From: Nectonema munidae
Taxonomy: Eukaryota > Nematomorpha > Nectonematoida > Nectonematidae
Length of the DNA: 64,000 nt
Direction of reading: 5' to 3'
Assembly (NCBI GenBank): GCA_030549495.1
Contig: JAUIRK010000045.1
Location: 62,001 to 126,000 of the forward strand
A program made the translations under genes and the position numbers. The notes beneath the pieces were generated by a model. It made no database searches. It saw only the letters and a program-made list of their open reading frames with translations, and was not told the DNA's origin. This document shows, piece after piece, positions 25,904-35,654 of the stretch; positions within the stretch are counted from its first letter, which is position 1, and each line of letters begins with the position of its first letter.

Positions 25904-25986
25904 TATTTGATGATGTAATAGGACTGGATCGCCTATCTTTTGATATTGAACGTTATCTAACAAACGCATTGCGCGTGCCAAAGTGA
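25904..25986 (+). CDS. Candidate terminal exon, unknown gene
   Basis: A pyrimidine-rich tract ends TTTCTCAG. It is followed by an open segment reading LFDDVIGLDRLSFDIERYLT then NALRVPK and a stop. Its composition is coding-like beside AT-rich flanks. No other exon of the same gene could be connected. I do not recognise the product. It could equally be an old transposon scrap. Confidence 0.25.
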
Positions 25987-25999
25987 TAATATCAATTAA

Positions 26000-26888
26000 C
26001 CAAGATGTAGGTTATCTTTGAATGAATCTTCAACAAAATAAGCATCAAGACAAAGAAGTTGAACTTACCATTCCAATATATTATCTGAGAAATCATATCA
26101 GGAGCTTTCTTTCTATAGGACCATTTTATGAGAAAAGTATTTGTCCATGCTTTGTATGCTTTCATATCTAAAAAGAATCAAGATAAAGGCCTAAAATCTA
26201 TTTTTAGTGAAAAGCCTTTCAACCAAAAACCATCTTGTAAATAGTCTTTCTAATCTTTTGGGATGATAATATCTTCGGAAAGAGTAGATTCAATTTTTAG
26301 AGAAATTTGGAATCTTATAATACATAGTGGAGAGTATATTTTATGAATATCGAAAATAAAAGAACATTTTTATTTGCGTCTGGTTACAACGATAAAATTA
26401 AAAATGAAATTTGGCATATACTGGGATTAGTTGGTAGAAAATGAGGAAAATTGAAAGTGTTGTTTTCAGTCAACAAAATATGCCTTATTTTTAGTTCATA
26501 GAGTTATAAGAAAGTAGTCTAGATAATTTAAAGCTTAAAAGATTAATCCCTATTGGTTACTGTAACTGAAAGAGTTGAATTAATGTAATAGAATAAACAT
26601 AAATTTAATGCACTCATTGCATTGGCTAAATATAATTTAGACAATCAAGTCTTTTATTTGAGAAATCAAATATATATAGCATCTTTATTCTTAGATATTC
26701 ATTTTATTTAATGTTTCAGAGTTTTTATCAAGATCGCTTTGAATAGTTGGCAATGTTTGCAAACTTTGCTTAAAATTTTTGTCAATAAAACAGTACAAAT
26801 CATTTCAATAACTTAGGAAATGGAAACGCTAATACATATAAATTAAAAGTTTGCAGCAAATTAACAATTTTAAACCTTCCATTTCTAC
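26000..26888. other. Intergenic DNA, no gene seen
   Basis: AT-rich with no recognisable element ends or domains. Confidence 0.35.
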
Positions 26889-27163
26889 TTAACCCATTAA
26901 GTCCCAATGTTCCCATTTGGGAACATAAGTAATTTCATCTTCGTCTACTATTTTCAATAACTTAGAATATAAATCGTCTGCGTTTTTTTAAATATCGTCT
27001 GATTTCTATGGTACTTAACCCATTAAGTACCAAGAAATCAGACGATATTTTAAAAAAACGCAGACGATTTATATTCAAAGTCATTGAAAAAAGCAGACGA
27101 AGATGAAATTACTTGTGTTCCCAAATGGGAACATTGGGGCTTAATGGGTTATTAGTGGGTTAA
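26889..27163. mobile_element. TTAA MITE with a second copy inserted head-to-head in its own end (palindrome)
   Basis: The outer copy starts TTAACCCATTAAGTCCCAATG and its right end is split at TTAA. The inner copy (27015-27152) is inverted: it starts TTAACCCATTAAGTACCAAG and ends GGGGCTTAATGGGTTAT. After it, the residual TAGTGGGTTAA completes the outer right end. The terminal repeat itself contains TTAA, so it is a target for its own family. Shared cores ATCGTCTGCGTTTTTT and AATATCGTCTGATTTC link it to the copies at 12460, 14941 and 42683. The arms are about 125 bp and nearly perfect. Confidence 0.8.
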
Positions 27164-27284
27164 AAGAGTAAAATAAAATAATTAAAAAATATTAAAATCA
27201 TGCAATCTCGTATTGAGTATATTGGAAGGATCTATTCATAAGGACAAAGTCTCATAACAAAAACAAATTTGTTAAATACGTGGA

Positions 27285-27335
27285 CTTGGATTTTAGCAGA
27301 TTTTGGGAACTGTTGGCGAATAGCGCACTTCTCAG
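27285..27335 (+). CDS. Candidate internal exon, unknown gene
   Basis: GGATTTTAG precedes, and AATTCAG followed by GTGGGAAT ends, a short open segment reading RFWELLANSALLSENGIQ. The composition is coding-like in AT-rich surroundings. It is too short to recognise or to link to neighbouring candidates. Confidence 0.18.
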
Positions 27336-28186
27336 CGAAAATGGAATTCAGGTGGGAATTTTTTAGCCAATAGTTGAACATCTATTCGGAATTAACGATT
27401 TGTTTGAACTCAAGATAAAAGATTGAACGATAAATCATTTATGTTGTAAAATAGAATCTGTAGAACATTTTTAGGAGCTTATTGATTTTTTAATTTTTAG
27501 AATTTTTTTACTTCGCAATTAAATAATTTTTTAGAATCTCAGTGTGCCAAGAAAAAGTGGACCAAAACATGTTCCTAGATTAGAATTCATTATGAAGTTT
27601 TTTAATAAATGAGAAATCTTACTTTGTTCAAGGCATTTTAACGAGATCAGCATAAATATGCAAAACAAAGTAAACTTCATATTTGGTGAATAAAGAGCGC
27701 ACCAAATCACAAATTGGCAAAATACTATAATTATTATTTAAGTGTTGAATAAATATTTATGCAACTCAGGAGAGAGACAAGCTCACGATAACCTCGCTTC
27801 TAAGTCCAAACTTCCTTAGAATGAGAATGATGCATACAAATATCTTAAAAATAAAAATCGCAAGCCAGGTAGAGCTAGGTTCACTACCATTTAGAATGAG
27901 ACTAAGCTATAAAGGCGTTTTAAGCTTTAAAATCACATTAAATGTAAACATCCTCATGAAATAAAAAATCACAAGTCACGTAAATCTTTTGGTCAGAGCT
28001 GTGGCGAGATCACGAGAGACAACAGATAGAGCATAATGTATACTTTATAGGCAACATACAAAGAATATACACGATTTTAGCAGGCTTCCATTTCTCTTGA
28101 AGTAAAATAATGAAAATTGCAAAAAGAATTTATAGTTAAAATTTTGGAGTAGAATATTGCAAAAAAAAAATTATTTTATAGAAATA

Positions 28187-28378
28187 AGAATGTTTTCTTC
28201 ATGGAATATAGATAGATATATAGCAGGGGTGGGGAGTGGTATAGTCGAAGCCAAAGAGCTAGTCAATTTTACGAGAGTGGAAGTAGGAATTCCGGATCAA
28301 CTGAATATCGATGACTTCTCTACTCCTTTAGGTCAAGCTAATTGGTTTGAAAAGTACCAAATATCTTTAGCCAATTAG
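28187..28378 (+). CDS. Candidate coding segment, unknown gene
   Basis: The open frame gives VGSGIVEAKELVNFTRVEVG then IPDQLNIDDFSTPLGQANWF EKYQ and a stop. It has balanced residues and higher GC than its flanks. A possible acceptor is TATATAG at about 28223. No domain is recognised. It might be a 3' exon or a repeat scrap. Confidence 0.27.
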   Translation, partial: RMFSSWNIDRYIAGVGSGIVEAKELVNFTRVEVGIPDQLNIDDFSTPLGQANWFEKYQISLAN

Positions 28379-29028
28379 GGATTAATACATTTTAATTTTG
28401 GAAGATATCAATTTCAAAAATAAAAATTAAAACACCCAATTTAAACTAAAAATGATATACCCCCCCCCCCTCCTTCTATCTATCCGCGGTTCGAAATTCG
28501 CGAAGTCAAGTATAAACGAAAATTTTTCATGAAGTTCGAAATTCTAAAAGCACGCTAACTTCAATCAACTGAGAAAGCCTGCGGAAGGCAATAGATGTAG
28601 GAGTTTTAAATCTGGTATTGATAAATTCCGGTTTTTAGTATAACTTATAGACAAAATCTTGTGCCCCTGTAATTTACAATGCCACTGAAAAGAGTGGAAT
28701 ATGCGAAAGATGCCGGCAATGATATTAAGAGTGCCAGAACATTTATGTCTCTTTAAAAAAGGTTCAAGTGCTTTGATATGCTAAAACAAGGACTCTTTTT
28801 TTTCAAGGCTCTCTTTTTCAAAGTATTCTTCCAGCGAATCCACATTCTAATAGCTTTATATGGTCGCATTGTAATTAATTTTTCCCCTTGAGGGTGTATG
28901 CGCAAAGGATAAATGTTTAATCTATATTTTAATACCCTTGTGTGTGTCTGTCGAGGGAAGCATTTTGATTGGTTGAGATATAATTATTCATTGACATAAA
29001 ATTGATCAAATATATTCGAGATCATCAT

Positions 29029-29230
29029 ACCCCCAAAATGATCCTATGTTTCTAACGAAGTGAGAAATGACCACGGGAGAGCAATCTAAATTAGTAAACC
29101 ACTCTTTTTTAGAAGTTATTACTAACTTTGAGAATGGGTTTATTGGAATTTTATAATCTGAACTTTTTAACGGAACACTAATCACTCTACAGCTGTGTTG
29201 TGTGGAACTCATTTTGGGATAACCTATCAT
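29029..29230 (-). CDS. Candidate coding segment, unknown
   Basis: A minus-strand open frame reads KMSSTQHSCRVISVPLKSSD then YKIPINPFSKLVITSKKEW, with no strong low-complexity bias. Splice signals are not obvious and the family is not recognised. It adjoins the tandem repeat at 29278-29600. Confidence 0.2.
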
Positions 29231-29277
29231 AAGTTTATTCACTATAATCAAATTGCATATTACTACCATTTAGGATA

Positions 29278-29600
29278 AAATTGGCTCCATGTATGATTTG
29301 ATATAATAACAGAAGGGAGACAACGGTTTAAAGATCATTGTGATTTAAGTATAGCTAGAAATTCCGTTGTGTTTAATTTGATACTGTTTATAATAAAGTT
29401 TTCTCCGCGCTTGATTTGAAATAATAAAAATGGGGAGACAATTGGGTTAAAGTGATTCATTCCTTTTTTGAATATTCTTTCAAATACATTGATTTTGCTG
29501 TGCTTTTAATCTAATACTTTCCGTAATTGCTTCTTGTTAGATTTGAAGTAATAAAAATCGGAAGACAACTTGGTAAAAATTATTGTGTTTTTGAAAGGGG
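29278..29600. repeat. Tandem repeat, about 120-bp unit, three diverged copies
   Basis: The phrase TTGATTTGAAATAATAA, then AATGGGGAGACAA, then TTGGGTTAAAG recurs near 29295, 29411 and 29535. Each is followed by an AT-rich spacer containing TTAATYTGATACT. The copies are diverged and non-coding. Confidence 0.6.
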
Positions 29601-29987
29601 ATAGTGAGGCAATTTATTATGATCTCTATGTTATAGTGATACTATAAAGAAGTATTAGAAGAAAATAAGAGATTTTTGGCTTAGGGTTAAGGTTAGATAA
29701 TGCCATTTTTAAAATAACATTATACAAAAAAAGAATAAGAAATTTTCATCACCTCCTATTACAGCAATTTATTTGTGCTTTCGGAATGAGCGAAATAACA
29801 ATTGTTCAAAAAAAACCTTGGTCAAAAGAATCAAAGTTTTGACATATCTTTAACAAGCATTTGTCTTTTTGCTCCTTTATGATATCTTCAGTATTTTTTA
29901 AATTTTAAAGCAAGATGGCGCATAAACATTTAAACATTGAAGACAATATACAAAGGACTGATTTCATCAAAGTGACATGATACTTTC

Positions 29988-30968
29988 TAGGGGTGCATCG
30001 GATAGTATATCCGGACGGATATTTTGACGGATATTGACGATTATTTAATATTCGGCATTAATGCAGGATACTTCTCATAACCGGCCGGATATACGGGATA
30101 GTTGCAAACCGATATTGTCAATTAATAATTATCTTAAAAAATATAAACTGCATAAATTTGTGAAAAAAACATTTCTTTATTCAATGGCTAATGAAAATTT
30201 TACAAAATCAAGTATTATATGACTTTTATTATAAAAATTTTCTACCGTTATGGTGAATGAAAAGAAGCATATCTCCCTTTTCAAGCAAAAGTTTTGTGCG
30301 TTTTTCTTCAAAAATATTGCCGTATTCTGAAAAAAGACGCTCAGAGTAAACGGATGATGCAGGCGTACATAGGTATTTAGCCGTCAGTTTTTTAAGCAGT
30401 GGAAATTTATCTTCCATTTTCCAATACTCCAGGGGGCATTTGTTTCTTTCAAGAAGTGGAATGCGGAGGTAGAGTTCTAATTCACTGGCTGCCTCATCTT
30501 CGATATCTTTCTTGGAGATACTTATTGTTGAATCTTTATGTGTTCTAGCAATTTCTTCGAAGCAAGCCATGAAATCATCATTGCTTCATCTCCGGCCATA
30601 CTAAAAGGCTGGTTATCCAATGCCATCATGAGAAGAGTCTTTTTATGAATTTTTTTTAGCTCTAGTATGTCCCACAACTTTTTTTTATCAAACGTTTTCT
30701 GTAAAGACAATTGTACCATTTTTCTTCCATTGTGTATGTATGCATTAAATAGTGATGATGATTAATGAGAATATGATTAAATACAAATATCAAATCGCAT
30801 ACTGATAATGTTGAGTAATATTATAAACAGGAAGTAGTTACTATGCTCTTCTAACATGAAAGTCATTTACTTTTAGTTCCGGTTGAACTATCCGGCCGGA
30901 TACTTTAAAAAATTAAACCTATCCGGTATCCGGCGGGTTAATAAATTTCACTATTCTATGCACCCCTA
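29988..30968 (-). mobile_element. hAT element, internally deleted, perfect 8-bp target duplication
   Basis: The ends TAGGGGTGCA and TGCACCCCTA are flanked by ATACTTTC at 29980-29987 and 30969-30976. Both subterminal regions are dense in ATCCGG/CCGGAT motifs (30010-30110 and 30885-30945), probable transposase-binding arrays. The 981-bp body keeps only the C-terminal part of a transposase on the minus strand, so it is a deletion derivative. The right-hand 240 bp resembles 37240-37582, a related end. Confidence 0.9.
30229..30719 (-). pseudogene. hAT transposase C-terminal fragment
   Basis: The frame contains ELELYLRIPLLERNKCPLEYW, then LKKLTAKYLCTPASSVYSER, then LFSEYGNIFEEKRTKLLLE. These are the hAT dimerisation block (P-x-SS/A-xx-ER-x-FS and the later KR-x-x-L). 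The preceding frame (30719-30522) contains more of the same protein and overlaps in a different frame. The zinc finger and most of the RNase H fold are absent. Confidence 0.85.
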
Positions 30969-30976
30969 ATACTTTC

Positions 30977-31480
30977 TCAAATGAAACAATTGCAATTGTT
31001 TTTGGATCAAAGTCCTTTTGATGTTTTGGACGAGAAGAAAATCAATCTAAAGTTTGATTAAAGTTGAATTTCATAGTGTGTAACAAACATATTAAGTATT
31101 GTAAAGGATTTTACATTCTCTGATATTACCATTTTTTCAAATATATATATTTGCTCAATGGCATTATATACGCTCTGCCAATATTTGGAATCGGAATAGC
31201 TTCGGAGCCAGAGGATTTGCCTACATGGAGCTTGAAAGATTAAAAATATGTCTGACTACAGGCAACATAAATACATGGTTATTTCGGAAGGATATATAAT
31301 CAAAACTGTGTAAACCGAATTTCAAGAAAAATTGAATTTTTTTGATATCGAATTGTGCAATCATGTATATTTCTAAAAAAAAATTTCCCATTTTCAAAAC
31401 CCGAACTATTTCTATTTTTCAAATAATTCATCCAAATTGTCATCTCCTAAAGCGCCAAAATGAAATTAGATATGAGAATA
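30977..31480. other. Intergenic, no gene seen
   Basis: Nothing supportable. The frame at 31342-31530 overlaps the LINE tail and has no domain. Confidence 0.35.
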
Positions 31481-31482
31481 TC

Positions 31483-31805
31483 TTCTTCTTCTTCATCATC
31501 TTATCCCCTAAATGGGGGTGGATGGCTTGATCCTGTTTCTCCATAGGTTCCTGTCCTCCCTATAGAGTTTTGGATCATTGCAAAGTAAATTGGAGCAGAG
31601 TTTTTACGAGCCGGATGCCCTTCCTGACGCCAACCAGTGTTTGTATTCAGGACTGGAAACCTTTAGCCTTTGTACAACCAAGTACTTAACCCACAAGGCA
31701 GTGGTAATTTGGAATCAGAGTTATTTTCTCCTAGAACAACTGCTGTCCAAAGCTAACGAGCTTAATCCACCCGGAGCTATAATGAGTGCTCATTTTCATT
31801 TTCCA
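31483..31805 (-). mobile_element. RTE-like LINE 3' end
   Basis: On the minus strand it contains GCGTCAGGAAGGGCATCCGG at about 31613-31632. That motif is widespread in RTE-type LINE tails, by my recollection. The minus-strand 3' end is AGAAGAAG-like (plus strand TCTTCTTCTTCATC at 31482). The same motif occurs on the plus strand at 49271, also with an AAGAAG tail. No RT is retained. Confidence 0.6.
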
Positions 31806-31969
31806 CCTCGGCATAAACAGTCATTAAGGATATGAGAATATAAATATTGTAAAAAAAAAACTTTACCAGCACAATTCATTATTGCTGCATTAATCCAGGT
31901 TTTTAATTTTTTATTGAATATTTTACCTTTCAATTTATTATTAATTATAAAATATTTACTGACGAGTGT

Positions 31970-32100
31970 AAGGGTAAGTTGGTAGGGTATCATATCTGTC
32001 TTTTCATTGATGAAGCGGTAATACACTCCAATGCCTATGTACAAACAAACTGCCATCAATAAAAAATCAAATGAAAGATTTCTAGTTTCTGATCCAACTT
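31970..32100 (-). CDS. Candidate host exon with a membrane helix
   Basis: The minus-strand frame reads VGSETRNLSFDFLLMAVCLY then IGIGVYYRFINEKTDMIPYQ and LTLTLVS, followed by GTAAAT, a good donor. A hydrophobic helix followed by Y-x-G-x-G-x-x-Y and a later IPY loosely recalls the tail of cation-dependent mannose-6-phosphate receptor-like proteins. That resemblance is weak inference. No partner exon was found. Confidence 0.28.
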
Positions 32101-32475
32101 TTCAATCTACTTGTCCAAATCAGTCTACTTATTGAAAAGTGTAAAGTTATAGATGTATTCAATATTAGTATGAGAGCTAATACAATTTATAAAATATTTA
32201 AATTTCTTAGTCATTCTAAAAAAAATATCTATATAGAAATCTATCTAAAATATATTTCCATATTTTATTATAGAAACGGTATTAAAAATTAATTTGTAAA
32301 CAAATAAAAACAAATAAATTCATTAATTTTGATGAAAAAAACTGAAAATCTTTTTTATTTTACTAAAATTACGAAAAAAATGAAATTTTGATGAAAAAAA
32401 AGTATAGATGGCGTAAAAAATAATTCAAAACAATGATCGCATATTATTTTGCTGTGGATTTGACAGACAAACTTT

Positions 32476-33760
32476 TCACATTAGACATTTTTTAGAAACT
32501 TTTTTACGTTTGATAGTACAAATTGATCTTTTTGATGTAGAAGTTGACGTTTGGCTCTTCAGCGATGAAAAACCATAGAACGACAACAAGCTTTTTACAT
32601 TAGAAGGTATTTCCGCAGTCAAAGATCTTATTCTCATAGACTCTTCAGCCATAAAAAGAGATAATTTTTTTAAAAAGAGTTTCCTTCCACTTTGTTTGGT
32701 AGACATAAAGTGATCAGAAGAATTAAATTTAGCAATTACCCAAGCATTTAGTGCGCTCATGTCAAGGTAGTTGCAGAAAACCGCGTGTGTCCATCGCCTG
32801 TTTGGCTTATATGACCGGTAAGCTTTTAACATCTTATTAGGAAAATCAACGTCTCCTTATTCATTATATGATAATAAACTTTGAGGCTTCGAGTGAATGT
32901 TACTTGTTCTTGCACTTCTGTGTTGTGATGATAAAATATATACTACTTTGAAGTTTCTAGTTGCATGCTTTCTTGGAATGTAGGCAGTCAACTTTCACAT
33001 TCGCATAATTTTAACTCTTTCAGGTAGGGTGGTCTGAATAAGTGAGGAACGAATCTTCTATCGGCCATGACTGTTCCACATAAGGACAGTTTTTTTGTGT
33101 AACATCAGGCTGCTAGCTCGTGACTGGTGAAAAAACGATCAGTATAGATTCAACACCCACTTGGAATATTACTATTTTCAATCAGTCGTTTTGACACATT
33201 GAATGCTGAGAAGTATGAAGAGTTAACAAGCTCACTAACATAGATTTCTGGTTTCATGCAATAAAAAATTTGGAGTCATTCAGATGATAAAATTCGATGC
33301 CGTAATGGTCGGGTTTATTGGGATCGTATACTTTCATAATACATCTTCCTCTAAATGACACAAGTTGTTCATCAATAGTCAAGGCAGAATGTGGCGTCCA
33401 ATAAAGCGAGAAAACTTTATAAAAATGATCATGTATCAATCTTATAGCACCGATTTTGTCATTATGATCTCTTTCTTCTTTTTTGTCGAAGCACAAAATA
33501 GCATGTATAAGAGTGAACATATCTCTTCCTATACTTGCTCTTAGAAAAGGACTTCCTGATTTTGAAAATAATTCTGAAGTTTTGATTTTTGGTCACCATT
33601 TTGACCTATATACAGCAAAGAAGCGAAGTAAGCCAGAAGATTATCTATTGTAAACTTTTCATAACAGTGCATTAGATTTGAATACTTGGGATTATCAGAT
33701 CTAAAAACGCCATATGAATTAGAAAAAGAGTAGACTCTCACATGTACCAATGTTTTTCAT
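32476..33760 (-). pseudogene. piggyBac transposase, degenerate (copy A)
   Basis: In coding order on the minus strand: LMHCYEKFTIDNLLAYFASL; KIGAIRLIHDHFYKVFSLYW; ALTIDEQLVSFRGRCIMKVY (catalytic DEQ-x-V-x-F-RGR); a broken stretch near 33170-33000 with DRFFTSHEL (usually DNFFTS) and CGTVMADRRFVP; and ML KAYRSYKPNRRWTHAVFCNY then LDMSALNAWVI. This order matches piggyBac transposases. Several frame breaks make it inactive. TTAA-flanked ends could not be fixed. The foldback at 33773 abuts it. Confidence 0.88.
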
Positions 33761-33772
33761 TAGCAAAACCCT

Positions 33773-34338
33773 GGTGTGACTTTTTACCTAAATCTTCCGA
33801 AATCCCTCTAAATACTATAAATTCTTTTCAAATCCTTTATCGAAGTTATTTTTCAAAGGTTAATTAACCTGTTTTATGAGTATTTTATAAAAATTTGATG
33901 GATTTATATCTATTTTTTACCAGAAACCTCTGGAATCCCTTGAAATTTTATGGAATCCCTCTAGAAGCAAAAATCTCTTTTCTGTAGGATTCCGGTGAAA
34001 AATAGATATGAATCCATTAAATTTGAAAAAAAAACTTCTTTTGATTTGAAAAGAAATTATACTATTTAGGGGGATTCCGAGGATAACATAACTTTCAGAG
34101 GATTCCGGTTAAAAATCGATATATCAAATTTGTATAAAAATATAAAACAGGTTAATTAAGTTTTGAAAAAAAAACCTGTCAATGGTTTGAAAAGAAATTA
34201 TAGTATTTAGGGGCAATCCCTAATTTATCTGGTATAAAATAACCAGATAAAGGTCGACTAACCTTTGAAAAATAACTTCGATAAAAGATTTGAAAAGAAT
34301 TTATAATATTCAGGGAGATTCCTGTAAAAAGTCACACC
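33773..34338. mobile_element. Foldback (multi-arm inverted repeat) MITE
   Basis: The outer ends GGTGTGACTTTTTAC and GTAAAAAGTCACACC are inverted, and the arms run about 100 bp with matching CTTTTCAAATC and AAGTTATTTTTCAAAGG stretches. A second inverted pair lies inside (TTAATTAACCTGTTTTAT at about 33860 and ATAAAACAGGTTAATTAA at about 34140). The flanks GCAAAACCCT and GCAAAAACCT may be a 9-10 bp target duplication, which would suggest a MULE-type origin. It has no coding capacity. Confidence 0.72.
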
Positions 34339-34739
34339 CGCAAAAACCTGATTTTTATACAAAAAATATTGTCAAAAGATTTTGAACTCATGTTGCTATC
34401 ATACAAACATGATAATTTAAATAAATATAAAACTTTTTAATCAAATTTCAAAACTTTTCTGAATAAAGGAAAATTGTCCTTTTTGTCCCGTTTTCAAACT
34501 TAGCATTGGCATCATGAGGCAGAGCGGACTTAGTGTTATAAAGTATTTTTTTCCTGGGAGTAAACTAATTTAATCATAAACAACTATATGATAAAATGAG
34601 ACTTACTAACTAAGATAAGATAACCTACTATATGAATTGATATAGTAAGATTTTTATAATTTTAAGAAGATTTACAAAATAATTTACTTTTAAAAGTTTT
34701 GGAATTAAACGAACTAGATATAGAGAACCCAGATCTCTT

Positions 34740-35560
34740 TGGATTCCAAAGTTTGGAGAGACTTCTTCAGCAACATCCTCCTCACCTTCAAGTGGATCAC
34801 TGAAGCTAGGATGAAGAAGTTCTCTCCCATGTGGCCTGTGCAATGAACCTACAATGCCATAGAGATAGACCCTATCGACTGCCCACTTGGCGCCAAGACG
34901 ACAGCAGAAGATTCTTCTCATTGGTCAATAAAGCTTGGAAAAAAGACGGGCTACGCCCCCCTGCTAACAGCTTGTTAACAGGAGGAGATGCTAACTGCCC
35001 GTCCAATAGCAAGCCAGCCCGGGCTTCCGCTGCTCCGCTTGGTATAAAAGCAGCCGCGCACAGGCCCACTTCACTTCTTTTTGCTCTCTCTTCACTCTAT
35101 TCCCCACCCTCCACTCCCTTGATGCTACGAAAGCCAAAGTTTCTTTGGTCCTTTCCAGTCCCTATCGGAGCTGCCCAATGGACAAATGGAGACAACAACA
35201 GCAAGAACATCCTGGATTCCAGCATGGCTCTCGCAAAACGCGCAAGATTCTTGACGGCACAAGCAGGATCCCTCGCTCAAACATTATTTTTGTGCCATTA
35301 TTTTGTGCCATTATGTTATATTATCATTTGTTGTTGTACTCCCCTTCTTGTCCCTTGTTTTTAATAAATTTGGAAAAAACAAGCAGCTCCGGTATAGGAG
35401 GACTGCAAAAAAAAAAAACCAGATTGTGCAAAGGTGTCGTGCTGAATGACTTGGGCTTTCCAGAGCCTCTTCTTAGCATTTTATTACAAAACAAACACGG
35501 TGCTAAGAAATCGCAAGAATAATTTATCTTGAAAAGACGCCAGATGAAGTTCGACAGCGT
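34740..35560 (+). promoter_or_regulatory. GC-rich block with CCAAT and TATA elements, unassigned
   Basis: This stretch is far richer in G+C than its flanks. It has ATTGG at 34920, CCAAT at 35003, and TATAAAAG at 35043, in the spacing of a strong pol II promoter, and AATAAA at 35362. Downstream ATGs at 35121, 35178 and 35224 open frames of up to 114 residues that match nothing I know. It may be a core promoter of a host gene, or a solo regulatory repeat of a transposon. Long frames exist on both strands, as expected of GC-rich DNA, so no CDS is claimed. Confidence 0.4.
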
Positions 35561-35654
35561 GACCAACAATTAGTACAAAATGAGAAGGGAAAAAATTATA
35601 ACGTCAGTTTTCAAGACTTGGACAAAGAGAAAAAGAAGGAAGATATATTTATGC

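Noticed and set aside
35224-35290. Possible histone H3 N-terminus after the TATA box
   Set aside because: ATGGCTCTCGCAAAACGCGC looks superficially like MARTKQTAR, but the following codons do not match in any frame.
34831-35522. Open frames of 177 and 125 codons in the GC-rich block
   Set aside because: Frames are open on both strands, no domain is recognisable, and no codon pattern favours one. I kept only the promoter-like description.
34740-35560. Solo LTR
   Set aside because: TATA box and AATAAA are present, but I could not find paired ends or a target duplication, and no associated retroelement gene is in the window.
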